Shown piece by piece: positions 16,355 to 24,387 of a stretch of DNA of 64,000 nt. Every line of letters starts with the position of its first letter. The first letter of the stretch is position 1. The translations under genes were made by a program, and so were the position numbers. A model generated the notes under the pieces. The model was not told the DNA's origin and did no database searches. It worked only from the letters and a program-made list of their open reading frames with translations. Origin of the DNA: Mycolicibacterium wolinskyi (GTDB lineage Bacteria; Actinomycetota; Actinomycetes; Mycobacteriales; Mycobacteriaceae); contig NZ_LQQA01000033.1 in assembly GCF_002101965.1 (NCBI RefSeq), positions 682,001 through 746,000 of the forward strand, given 5' to 3'.

Positions 16355-16696
16355 ATGGCCACCGGGAACAGCAGACGCCACCGTCCGCAGCCGTGTCGGT
16401 GGTGCGGGCGCGAAGTCTCCGACGCTCAGATGGGACGCCGCCGCCAGTACTGCCGACAGTCCTGCCGGCAGCGCGCCTACGAACAACGCGCAATGGTCAA
16501 GGGCACGTCGCTCGCGCCGGATTCGGTGGTGCTGAGTGCCGACGAGGCATCGCAACTGTCGGATCGGGTGTATCAGGTCCGCTGTGCGGCCGAGGATCTC
16601 GCGACGGCGGTCGACGAGGGCGCCGGGGCCGACGAACTCCGCCAGCTGTGCGATGCGTTGATGCAGGCGGCCAAGGCCGCTGACGGCTGGCGATAG
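16355..16696 (+). CDS. Small putative zinc-ribbon protein (Rv2049c-type position)
   Basis: A 113-residue protein, divergent from rbpA, with CRWCGREV (Cys14, Cys17) and YCRQSCRQRAYEQR (Cys33, Cys37) that look like a CxxC/CxxxC zinc site in a very basic N-terminal half; the C-terminal half is helical and acidic. Similar proteins often carry the CR..C..RAYR pattern and are annotated hypothetical. The place next to rbpA matches a conserved hypothetical of M. tuberculosis. Possible nucleic-acid or transcription role, unproven. Confidence 0.65.
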   Translation: MATGNSRRHRPQPCRWCGREVSDAQMGRRRQYCRQSCRQRAYEQRAMVKGTSLAPDSVVLSADEASQLSDRVYQVRCAAEDLATAVDEGAGADELRQLCDALMQAAKAADGWR

Positions 16697-16722
16697 GTCT
16701 GATCTGCGCGGGGTCTGATCTG
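16696..16722. repeat. Two 11-bp direct repeats upstream of the winged-helix gene
   Basis: GGTCTGATCTG occurs at 16696-16706 and again at 16712-16722, 16 bases apart, 35 bases before the start of the winged-helix/hydrolase gene. It could be a binding site for that protein or simply a short duplication. Confidence 0.4.
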
Positions 16723-16756
16723 CTCCTCACATGCGCGGGGCCCTACGATTGCGTCG

Positions 16757-18001
16757 GTGGCCGCCACATCCGATCCTGAACGCACCGAATCGCCCCGCAC
16801 CTGGCGATTCGACGACTTCGTCCTCGACACCGGGCGCTATGAGTTGCGCCGTGACGACGAGGTGATCCGGGTCGAGCCCCAGGTGTTCGACGTGCTCACC
16901 CAACTGATCAGTCATCACGATCGATTCGTCAGCAAAGAGGAACTGTTCGACTCGGTGTGGGGCGGGCGGTTCGTCGGCGAAGCAGCGTTGACGAGCCGCA
17001 TCAAGGCGGCGCGCCGCGCGCTTGGCGACGACGGGGAATCGCAGCGCTACATCCGTACCGTCCGCGGCCGGGGCTATCAGTTCGTCGGCACCATCGCCGC
17101 ACCGCAGGACCGGCCCGCGCCGCATCCCGTCGCGCCGCAACCGATCAACCCGGAGCCGCCGCCGCGCCAGCACATCGCGTTCTGTCGGGCCGCCGACGGG
17201 GTCCGGCTCGCGTACGCCGTCGCGGGGGAGGGCCCGCCACTCGTCCGCGCGGCGAACTGGATGACCCATCTCGGCTACGACATCGAAAGCCCGGTGTGGA
17301 GCCACTGGGTACGCGATCTGTCCCGCAACCACACGTTCATTCGCTACGACGAACGCGGCTGCGGCCTGTCGGACTGGGAAGCCACCGACTTCTCCTTCGA
17401 GGACTGGGTCGCCGATCTGGAGTCGGTCGTCGAGGCCCTGGGGCTGGAACACTTTCCGCTGCTGGGGGTCTCGCAAGGCGGTGCGGTCGCGGTGGCGTAC
17501 GCGGCGCGGCACCCGGAGCGGGTCAGCCGCCTGGTGCTGTGCGGTGCGTACGCGCGGGGACGCGCCGTACGCGCCGTCGGCGATGAGGAAAAACGCGCCG
17601 CCGCACTGGATCTCGATTTGGCACGCGTCGGCTGGGGACGTGACGATCCGGCGTTCCGGCAGGTGTTCGCCGCGCAGTTCCTACCGGACGGCACCCGCGC
17701 CGACTGGGCGGCGTTCGATCAGCTGCAGCGGCGCACCACCTCGCCCGAGAACGCGGTGCGGTTCCTGGAGGAGTTCGCCCGCATCGACGTGCGTGACGCG
17801 GCCAGCGAAGTCCGTTGCCCGACACTGATCATGCACTCCCGCGACGACCACCGGGTGCCGATGCAGTTCGGCGAGGAGCTGGCCAGTTTGATCGACGACT
17901 CCAGGTTGGTCGCCCTGGCGAGCAACAACCACCTGCTGACGGCCACCGAGCCGGCCTGGCCCGTCTTCTGCGCGGAGGTCGAGGCATTCCTCGCGGGCTG
18001 A
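16757..18001 (+). CDS. OmpR/CadC-type winged helix fused to alpha/beta hydrolase
   Basis: A 414-residue two-domain protein. Residues about 18-115 form a Trans_reg_C winged helix: 'VLDTGRYELRRDDEVIRVEP' then 'LTSRIKAARRALGDD' and 'IRTVRGRGYQFVG'. After a Pro-rich linker, residues about 140-414 form an alpha/beta hydrolase with nucleophile Ser239 in 'GVSQGG', acid in 'HSRDDHRVPM' and His in 'SNNHLLT'. The triad is intact, so the hydrolase may be active, or may serve as a ligand sensor. There is no receiver domain and no membrane helix. Start is GTG 16757, with TACGAT 8 bases upstream, which suggests a leaderless transcript. Confidence 0.83.
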   Translation: MAATSDPERTESPRTWRFDDFVLDTGRYELRRDDEVIRVEPQVFDVLTQLISHHDRFVSKEELFDSVWGGRFVGEAALTSRIKAARRALGDDGESQRYIRTVRGRGYQFVGTIAAPQDRPAPHPVAPQPINPEPPPRQHIAFCRAADGVRLAYAVAGEGPPLVRAANWMTHLGYDIESPVWSHWVRDLSRNHTFIRYDERGCGLSDWEATDFSFEDWVADLESVVEALGLEHFPLLGVSQGGAVAVAYAARHPERVSRLVLCGAYARGRAVRAVGDEEKRAAALDLDLARVGWGRDDPAFRQVFAAQFLPDGTRADWAAFDQLQRRTTSPENAVRFLEEFARIDVRDAASEVRCPTLIMHSRDDHRVPMQFGEELASLIDDSRLVALASNNHLLTATEPAWPVFCAEVEAFLAG

Positions 18002-18020
18002 CGACCGTGGTTCGCCTCGG

Positions 18021-18053
18021 TTCTCCATGCAATCTCCATGCATTCTTCATGTG
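18021..18053. promoter_or_regulatory. Three 11-bp direct repeats, OmpR-type binding array
   Basis: TTCTCCATGCA, ATCTCCATGCA and TTCTTCATGTG follow each other with no gap, 31 bases before the lipoprotein start. Units 1 and 2 agree at 10 of 11 positions, 1 and 3 at 8 of 11. An 11-base period (one helix turn) is the usual layout of OmpR/PhoB-type winged-helix sites, and the gene just upstream encodes such a domain. Confidence 0.55.
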
Positions 18054-18083
18054 CGTAACGACGTCGCCATACATGCTGGTGAC

Positions 18084-18791
18084 ATGAGAAAACACCTGCG
18101 CAACCTCCTTGTGGGCGTCAGTGCGATCATCGCCCTCGGCGCCATCCCCGCCTGCTCTGGCGGATCGTCGACCGAGGCCGAAACGTCTGGATCGGCGGCT
18201 CCGACCACCACCTCGGCCGCCGCCCCCCTTCCGGCCTCCGTCCGCTACATGGCCGACATGGAATCCGAAGGCAAGAAGATGACCATCGGCATTTCCGTCG
18301 ACGGCAACAACGTCACCGCCTACGCGTGCAACGGCGTGGACGACGAGGCCTGGTTCTTCGGGAACCAGACCGACGGGAACATCGACATCACCTCGAAGTT
18401 CCGCGACACCCTCAAAGCGGACTTCACCGCCACCGACGCCACGGGCGACCTGACGATGAACGGCGTGAACTACAAGTTCACCGCGGCGGCAGTAGCAGAC
18501 CCGGCCGGTATGTACACCGCCGACTACGAGGGCGTGCGCGCGTCGTGGGTCGTGCGTCCCGACGGCTCTGCGGTCGGTGTGCAGTTCAACGGCGGCATCA
18601 GCGGTCGTGACTTCGAACAGGCTGAGCTCCAACAGCTCAACGCCCAGCAGTTCCAGTCCCAGGTGCGCAACAAGCGCAAGCTCCAGCAGGCCCAGCAGTT
18701 GGTGCGGCTGCAGAACGGCACGTTCACCTCGAAGATCAACGGCCACGACGTGGTCGCCTCGCTCGTGACCGGGAACACGCGCTTCGGCTGA
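18084..18791 (+). CDS. Secreted lipoprotein of unknown function
   Basis: A 235-residue precursor with basic start MRKHLRN, hydrophobic core and lipobox IPAC (Cys at about 24), followed by a Ser/Thr/Ala-rich linker. The mature part is beta-rich up to about residue 170 ('MTIGISVDGNNVTAYACNG'), then has a Gln-rich helical segment ('EQAELQQLNAQQFQSQ'). The family is not recognised. The ATG at 18084 gives the signal peptide directly. It follows an 11-bp repeat array and the winged-helix/hydrolase gene, and is closed by a terminator. Confidence 0.75.
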   Translation: MRKHLRNLLVGVSAIIALGAIPACSGGSSTEAETSGSAAPTTTSAAAPLPASVRYMADMESEGKKMTIGISVDGNNVTAYACNGVDDEAWFFGNQTDGNIDITSKFRDTLKADFTATDATGDLTMNGVNYKFTAAAVADPAGMYTADYEGVRASWVVRPDGSAVGVQFNGGISGRDFEQAELQQLNAQQFQSQVRNKRKLQQAQQLVRLQNGTFTSKINGHDVVASLVTGNTRFG

Positions 18792-18811
18792 GCGGCGTTG
18801 CCGCACCTACC

Positions 18812-18842
18812 AATCCCCGCCGGAACGCATCCGGCGGGGATT
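18812..18842 (+). terminator. Intrinsic terminator after the lipoprotein gene
   Basis: AATCCCCGCCGG and its exact complement flank a 7-base loop and run into TTTT. It lies between convergent genes (lipoprotein and quinone oxidoreductase) and may serve both. Confidence 0.85.
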
Positions 18843-18849
18843 TTCGTGT

Positions 18850-19794
18850 TCAGGAGAAGTCCAATACCGGCCGCCCCCGCAGGCCCCCGGCCTCCAGCAT
18901 GCGGTGCGCCGCGGCCGCGTCATCGGCCGCGAACACCTCGGCGACGCGCAGCGTCAACGTACCGGCCTCGGCCTGGCGTCGCAGGGTGTCGAGCGCGGCG
19001 GTATCGGTGATGCGGTCCGACACCATCACCGGGCACACCCGGATGCCGCGCGGTGCCGGCCCCGGCCAGCCTCGAAGCTCGGCCAATGTGCCGCCGTCGG
19101 CGATCGCCGGGATCACGTCGGTGGTCTGCATCGAGCCGTCGACGAGGCCGCAGACACCTTCGGGGACGACATCGCGAATTCGATCGGCGACACCGGCGCC
19201 GCGTTCGACGACATGATCGGCGCCGAAACCGCGAACGAGCGTGGTGTCGCCCGGCCCCGCATCGGCGATCACGGTCAACCCGTCGTCCTTCGCCAACTCG
19301 ATCGCGTATCCGCCGACGGCACCGGCCGCACCGGTCACCGCGACGGTTCCGCCCCGTGCCAAGCCCAAGGCGTCCAACGCGACCCGGGCCGTCAATGCGT
19401 TCATGAGCAGAGTCGATGCGGCGGGAAACCCGACGCCGGCGGGTGCCGGCACCACCGACGCGGCGGGCACCACGACCTGCTCGGCGTAGCTACCGCCGTG
19501 CGGACCGGTGAAGAGCACCATGGCGATGACGCGCTGACCGACGGTGAGCCGGCCGTCGGTGTCGGGACCGACCTTGTCGACCACGCCCGCGGCATCCATA
19601 CCGGGCACGAACGGCGGCAGGCGGTCGGGCATCCGGACTGCGTGTCCACCGGTGCGAAGCAGCACGTCGGTCGGATTGACGGCAGCCGCGTGTACCCGGA
19701 TACGGACTTCACCCGGACCGGGCTGCGGTTCGGGTAGATCGATGACCTCCAACGCATCGGGGCCGCCGAATTCATAGACACCGATAGCCTTCAT
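18850..19794 (-). CDS. Quinone oxidoreductase-like MDR-family reductase
   Basis: A 314-residue zinc-free medium-chain dehydrogenase/reductase, probably NADPH-dependent. It starts MKAIGVYEFGGPDALEV, has the catalytic-domain 'PGEVRIRVHAAAVNPTDVLL' and a Rossmann motif 'VTGAAGAVGGYAIELAK' (about residues 140-156). The Cys/His zinc ligands of alcohol dehydrogenases are absent. ATG 19794 is chosen over an upstream frame extension because family similarity begins there. It is divergent from ssuC. Substrate unknown (quinones or enones). Confidence 0.82.
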   Translation of the reverse strand: MKAIGVYEFGGPDALEVIDLPEPQPGPGEVRIRVHAAAVNPTDVLLRTGGHAVRMPDRLPPFVPGMDAAGVVDKVGPDTDGRLTVGQRVIAMVLFTGPHGGSYAEQVVVPAASVVPAPAGVGFPAASTLLMNALTARVALDALGLARGGTVAVTGAAGAVGGYAIELAKDDGLTVIADAGPGDTTLVRGFGADHVVERGAGVADRIRDVVPEGVCGLVDGSMQTTDVIPAIADGGTLAELRGWPGPAPRGIRVCPVMVSDRITDTAALDTLRRQAEAGTLTLRVAEVFAADDAAAAHRMLEAGGLRGRPVLDFS

Positions 19795-19915
19795 AGTTCG
19801 CTGTAACCCGCTGCCGCGGCATGGCATTCCGGCGATTTCGCCGTGTCATCCGGTTTCGCTCAGTCCGATTTCAATTCTTACCCGTGGCGGGCGGGGTGCG
19901 TAACGTCGAATCACC

Positions 19916-20722
19916 GTGACCAGTCCCACCGAATTGGCCGCCCCTGCGGCAACCGTCGCCAGTCGCCGGTCGAGCGAACGAAAATGGGGCGTCATCCGGT
20001 TGATCTCGCCCGTTGTCCTGCTTGCGCTGTGGCAGTTGGGCAGCGCGGTCGGGGTGATATCGCAGGACGTCCTGCCCGCGCCGTCGCTGATCCTCGAGGC
20101 CGGAATCGAACTCATCCGCAACGGCCAGCTCGCCGACGCGCTGCAGGTGTCAGGGATCCGCGTGGTCGTCGGCCTGCTGCTGGGCGGGGTTGTCGGCGTC
20201 GCACTGGGAACCGCTGTGGGGCTGTCGCGTTGGCTGGAGGCCACGGTCGATCCGCCGATGCAGATGATCCGGGCGCTGCCACACCTCGGCTTGATCCCGT
20301 TGTTCATCCTGTGGTTCGGTATCGGTGAGCTGCCGAAGGTGCTGCTTGTCGCGTTGGGCGTGAGCTTCCCGCTGTACCTGAACACCTTCTCGGCGATTCG
20401 TCAGGTCGACCCGAAACTGTTCGAAACCGCTCAGGTGCTTGGCTTTTCGTTCCGACAGCGGTTCCGCACGATCATCGTGCCGAGTGCGGCACCCCAGGTA
20501 CTCGTCGGATTCCGGCAGTCGCTGGCGATCGCCTGGCTCACCCTGATCGTGGCCGAACAGATCAACGCCGACAAGGGAATCGGCTTCCTGATCAACAATG
20601 CCCGTGACTTCCTGCGCATCGACATCATCATCTTCGGGCTGATCGTCTATGCGCTGTTGGGTATCGGCACCGATGCCATTGTCCGCATGCTGGAACGTCG
20701 AGCCCTGAGGTACCGCACATGA
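19916..20722 (+). CDS. ssuC: Sulfonate ABC transporter permease SsuC
   Basis: Inner-membrane permease of a sulfonate/taurine-type importer, 268 residues with six membrane helices. The cytoplasmic loop 'LYLNTFSAIRQVDPKLFETAQVLG' (about 145-168) is the BPD-transport EAA motif that docks the ATPase. It starts at GTG 19916 and overlaps ssuB by 4 bases. The order permease, ATPase, binding protein, monooxygenase makes a complete alkanesulfonate uptake and desulfonation operon, expected to be on during sulfate limitation. No regulator lies beside it. Confidence 0.88.
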   Translation: MTSPTELAAPAATVASRRSSERKWGVIRLISPVVLLALWQLGSAVGVISQDVLPAPSLILEAGIELIRNGQLADALQVSGIRVVVGLLLGGVVGVALGTAVGLSRWLEATVDPPMQMIRALPHLGLIPLFILWFGIGELPKVLLVALGVSFPLYLNTFSAIRQVDPKLFETAQVLGFSFRQRFRTIIVPSAAPQVLVGFRQSLAIAWLTLIVAEQINADKGIGFLINNARDFLRIDIIIFGLIVYALLGIGTDAIVRMLERRALRYRT

Positions 20723-21456
20723 CCGTGATATCGGATCGAACGACCAAGCTGGCCGGTGAACTGCGCGGCGTGAACAAGTGGTACGGCGAACATCACGTCC
20801 TCAGCGACGTGTCGGTGCGTATCGGCGGCGGTGAGATCGTCGCATTGATCGGACGCAGTGGATCCGGCAAGTCGACGGTCCTGCGCGTGTTGGCGGGGCT
20901 GTCCACCGACCACACGGGGGAGCGAGTGGTGTCCGGCGCACCGGCGTTGGCTTTCCAGGAACCGAGGTTGTTCCCATGGCGCGACGTCCGCACCAACGTG
21001 GCCTACGGCCTTACCCGCAGCCGGCTCTCGCGCGGTCAGGCGTTGGCCCGGGCCGAGCGGGCGCTGGCCGATGTGGGGTTGGCCGATCGCGCCGACGCCT
21101 GGCCGTTGACCTTGTCCGGCGGACAGGCACAACGGGTTTCGCTGGCGCGGGCCCTGGTGGCCGAGCCCGAGCTGCTTCTGCTCGACGAGCCGTTCGGCGC
21201 GCTCGACGCGCTGACCCGGCTGAGCATGCGCAAGCTGCTGCTCGATCTGTGGCGCGAACACGGGTTCGGCGTGTTGCTGGTCACCCACGACGTCGACGAG
21301 GCGGTTGCGCTGGCTGACCGTGTCCTGGTGTTGGAGGCCGGCCGGGTGGTCCACACGCTCGACATCACCGACGCCCGGCGATCACCGGGCGATCCATCGG
21401 ACAACACCGAACGCTACCGGGCCGAGCTGCTCGACAGCCTCGGCGTCGCGCTCTGA
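20719..21456 (+). CDS. ssuB: Sulfonate ABC transporter ATPase SsuB
   Basis: A 245-residue ABC ATPase. Walker A is 'IGRSGSGKSTVLRVLAG' (about 45), the Q-loop is in 'ALAFQEPRLFPWRDV', the signature is 'LSGGQAQRVSLARAL' (about 130) and Walker B is 'LLLLDEPFGALDAL' followed by the switch His in 'VLLVTHDVDEAV'. All elements of an active ATPase are present. It powers SsuC and overlaps it (ATGA); ssuA follows after 16 bases. Confidence 0.9.
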   Translation: MTVISDRTTKLAGELRGVNKWYGEHHVLSDVSVRIGGGEIVALIGRSGSGKSTVLRVLAGLSTDHTGERVVSGAPALAFQEPRLFPWRDVRTNVAYGLTRSRLSRGQALARAERALADVGLADRADAWPLTLSGGQAQRVSLARALVAEPELLLLDEPFGALDALTRLSMRKLLLDLWREHGFGVLLVTHDVDEAVALADRVLVLEAGRVVHTLDITDARRSPGDPSDNTERYRAELLDSLGVAL

Positions 21457-21472
21457 CGTGAGGAGAACGTGT

Positions 21473-22495
21473 ATGCCCGCATCCAGCCGTATGTTCGCGG
21501 CGCTGCTGCTTGTCACCGGATTGCTCACGGGTTGCGTGTCCCGGCAAGATAATTCGGCTCCTCAGCAGGCTCCCGCGACGGTGCCGCTCTCAGAGCTCGC
21601 GGGGGTGACGCTGCAGATCGGTGACCAGAAAGGCGGCACCGAAGCGTTGCTGCGCGCCGCGGGCGCGCTGGACGACCTGCCGTACAAGGTGGCGTTCTCG
21701 ACGTTCACCTCGGGCCCACCGCAGATCGAGGCGGCCACCGCGGGCAAGATCGACTTCGCGATCACCGGCAACACCCCACCGATATTCGGTGCGGCGTCGA
21801 ACGCCAAGGTCAAGGTGGTCTCCGCATACGACGGCGGCGGGTTCGGCGATCAGATCCTCGTCCACGCCGACTCGCCGATCCAGACCGTCGCCGATCTCCG
21901 CGGCAAGAGCATCGCGATCGCGAAAGGCAGTTCAGCGCACGGCCATACGCTCGTTCAGCTGAGCCGTGCCGGGCTCAGCCCGACCGACGTGAAGCTGGTG
22001 TTCCTGCAACCCGCCGATGCGTTGTCGGCCTTCACGCAGCGCCGGGTCGACGTCTGGGCCGTGTGGGATCCCTACACCGCCCAGGCCGAGCAGGAGCTTC
22101 CGGTGCGCAGCATCGCGCGCGCGACGGGCGTCACCAACGGCGCCGGATTCGGCGTCGCGTCCGATGCGGCGCTGGCCGATCCGAAACGCAACACCGCGCT
22201 GGCCGATCTGCTGGTGCGTTACGCGAAGGCGGTCCGATGGGCCAACGATCATCGCGACCAGTGGGTGTCGCGCTACGCCGCCGAGGTCGGGCTCGACCCC
22301 GCGGTGGCGACCGTTGCGCAGGGCCGCAGCCTGCGGTTGCCCACCGATCTCTCCGATCAGTTGATCGCGTCCGAACAGGAAATGGCCGACCTGTTCGCCC
22401 AATCGGGCCAGATCGCCGCCGCACCCGAGTTCGCCAACTGGGTTGACCGCCGCTTCGCCGATCAGCTGCAGCCCCTGTACCTCAACCGCAACTAG
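21473..22495 (+). CDS. ssuA: Sulfonate-binding lipoprotein SsuA
   Basis: A 340-residue substrate-binding lipoprotein of the SsuA/TauA/NMT1 type. The signal peptide ends at the lipobox LLTGC (Cys about 22). The binding domain has 'LQIGDQKGGTEALLRAAG' and 'KIDFAITGNTPPIFGAAS', which in SsuA line the sulfonate pocket. The start ATG follows GAGGAG. It sits between ssuB and ssuD in one operon and captures sulfonates outside the membrane. Confidence 0.88.
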   Translation: MPASSRMFAALLLVTGLLTGCVSRQDNSAPQQAPATVPLSELAGVTLQIGDQKGGTEALLRAAGALDDLPYKVAFSTFTSGPPQIEAATAGKIDFAITGNTPPIFGAASNAKVKVVSAYDGGGFGDQILVHADSPIQTVADLRGKSIAIAKGSSAHGHTLVQLSRAGLSPTDVKLVFLQPADALSAFTQRRVDVWAVWDPYTAQAEQELPVRSIARATGVTNGAGFGVASDAALADPKRNTALADLLVRYAKAVRWANDHRDQWVSRYAAEVGLDPAVATVAQGRSLRLPTDLSDQLIASEQEMADLFAQSGQIAAAPEFANWVDRRFADQLQPLYLNRN

Positions 22496-22508
22496 GAAGG
22501 GGACGTCC

Positions 22509-23621
22509 GTGACAGTCCAGCCATCCGCTCGATTCTTCTGGTTCCTGCCCACCAATGGAGACAGCCGCTCGATCGTCGGGGCGTCGCACGCCTCGACGCA
22601 TCACACCATCCCGGACAACTACCGTGCACCCACCCGTCGCTACCTCGCCGAAATCGCGCGCGCGGCCGATCGTCTGGGCTATGAAGGGGTGCTGACGCCG
22701 ACCGGGACGTGGTGCGAGGATGCGTGGCTGACCGCGTCGGCGCTGCTCGCCGAGACCGAGCGGCTCAAGTTCCTCGTCGCGTTTCGGCCCGGCCTGGTTC
22801 CGCCGACGCTCGCCGCGCAGCAGGCCGCGACGCTGCAGCGGTTCTCCGAGGGCCGCGTGCTGCTCAACATCGTCAGCGGCGGCGACAACGTCGAACAACG
22901 CCGGTTCGGCGACTGGCTGAGCCACGACGAGCGATACGCGCGTACCGGGGAATTCCTCCACATCGTGAATTCGCTGTGGCGCCAAGGGCCCGACGAATCG
23001 CTGACGTACAAGGGCGAGTACTACTCGGTGGCCGACGCGCGGGTTTCGGCGCCGCCGGACCCGTTGCCGCAGATCTACTTCGGCGGCTCGTCGGCGGCCG
23101 CACTGCCGATCGCCGCCGAGCACGTCGACGTGTACCTCACCTGGGGTGAGCCGCCGCAGGCCGCCGCCGCCAAGGTCGAACAGGTCCGCAAACTGGCCGA
23201 ACAACGTGGCCGCACCGTACAGTTCGGCGTCCGGCTGCACACGATCTCCCGCGACACCTCGGCCGCCGCGTGGGCCGTGGCCGACGAGCTGCTGGCCGAG
23301 CTCAGCCCGGAGCAGATCGCCAAAGCGACTGCGCTGCATGCCAAGTCGGAGTCGGAAGGGCAGCGCCGGATGACGGCGTTGCACGGCGGCCGGGTGGACC
23401 AGCTCGAGATCTACCCCAACTTGTGGGCCGGTGTCGGCCTGGTCCGCGGCGGCGCGGGAACCGCGCTGGTCGGGAGCCACGAGGAGGTCGCCAACCTCAT
23501 CTACGAGTACCACTCACTCGGCTTCGACGAGTTCATCCTGTCCGGCTACCCGCATCTGGAAGAGGCGTACTGGTTTGCCGAAGGCGTGCTGCCGATCCTC
23601 AGACGCAAAGGCGTCGCCTAG
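22509..23621 (+). CDS. ssuD: FMNH2-dependent alkanesulfonate monooxygenase SsuD
   Basis: A 370-residue bacterial luciferase-fold monooxygenase that splits alkanesulfonates to aldehyde and sulfite using FMNH2 and oxygen. Family regions: 'FFWFLPTNGDSRSIVG' at the N-terminus, 'LLNIVSGGDNVEQRRFGD' (about 118-135) and 'EYHSLGFDEFILSGYPHLEEAYWF' (about 335-358). Start GTG 22509 follows AGGAAGGGG. It needs a flavin reductase (SsuE), which is not in the window. Its last 4 bases overlap the convergent lipoprotein gene. Confidence 0.92.
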   Translation: MTVQPSARFFWFLPTNGDSRSIVGASHASTHHTIPDNYRAPTRRYLAEIARAADRLGYEGVLTPTGTWCEDAWLTASALLAETERLKFLVAFRPGLVPPTLAAQQAATLQRFSEGRVLLNIVSGGDNVEQRRFGDWLSHDERYARTGEFLHIVNSLWRQGPDESLTYKGEYYSVADARVSAPPDPLPQIYFGGSSAAALPIAAEHVDVYLTWGEPPQAAAAKVEQVRKLAEQRGRTVQFGVRLHTISRDTSAAAWAVADELLAELSPEQIAKATALHAKSESEGQRRMTALHGGRVDQLEIYPNLWAGVGLVRGGAGTALVGSHEEVANLIYEYHSLGFDEFILSGYPHLEEAYWFAEGVLPILRRKGVA

Positions 23622-24310
23622 TCCGGCGGGCAGCTGAACTGCCTGCCCACGCCGACCGGCGGAGGGGCTGGCTGCAGGCAGCCGAGCGGCTCGACACCGG
23701 TGGCGCTGAACCGGACGGCCGACTGGTGTGCGTAATTGACGCACAGCAGGGCGGTGGCGTCGGCGCGGCACCGGTAGTCACCGAACCCGAGTGCCTGCCC
23801 GGCAGGCAGTTCGGCGCCGTCGCCGTAGGTGAACCGCCCCGGATCGCCGCGCAGTGCGCCGATGTCCACCGTCGGGCCGGCGAAGTCGACCCAGCCGGCG
23901 ACCCAGTTGCCCTCGACGTCCGACGGCTTGTCCGGCAGCCCGTCGGCGTCGACCAGGCACGACAGCTGGCCACCGACCAATTTGTCGGTCGCACAGCGGG
24001 TACCCGCTGCGACGAACGCGACGTCGTCACCGAGATCGGTGGTTTCGCCGTCGCGCGTGGCGGTGTGGAAACCCGCGGCGTCGACCGGCTTTCCTGCCTC
24101 AACCCACTTGATCACCTGCGGCATCGGTGTTCCCGCGGCCGGAGCCGTTGTGGGCAGCGGCGAGGTTGTCGTCGTCGGTGACGGTTTGGCGCTCGGATGC
24201 GTCGTGGCGGTCGGCACCGACAACCGGGGTTGCGACGTCGGTTCGGCTTCCCGACCCGGCGAGCACGCTGCCAACAGCACAGACGCCGCGATGATCACAG
24301 CAATGCGCAT
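23618..24310 (-). CDS. Putative lipoprotein, unknown function
   Basis: A 230-residue precursor with signal peptide MRIAVIIAASVLLAAC (lipobox Cys 16) and a long Pro/Thr/Ser-rich linker (about 20-65). The mature domain has paired cysteines ('GTRCATDKLV', 'LSCLVDADGLP', 'YRCRADATALLCVNYAHQ', 'LGCLQPAPPP') suggesting disulfides. The family is not recognised, but such proteins are common in mycobacteria. The stop overlaps the ssuD stop; it is divergent from the esterase at 24388. Confidence 0.75.
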   Translation of the reverse strand: MRIAVIIAASVLLAACSPGREAEPTSQPRLSVPTATTHPSAKPSPTTTTSPLPTTAPAAGTPMPQVIKWVEAGKPVDAAGFHTATRDGETTDLGDDVAFVAAGTRCATDKLVGGQLSCLVDADGLPDKPSDVEGNWVAGWVDFAGPTVDIGALRGDPGRFTYGDGAELPAGQALGFGDYRCRADATALLCVNYAHQSAVRFSATGVEPLGCLQPAPPPVGVGRQFSCPPD

Positions 24311-24387
24311 CCCGCCAGGCTAGCGGTCGAGTTCGCGTGCGCCGACCAGGCGCGTCGTGGGCGAGCGATGTTCGCTACCGTCGAGTG

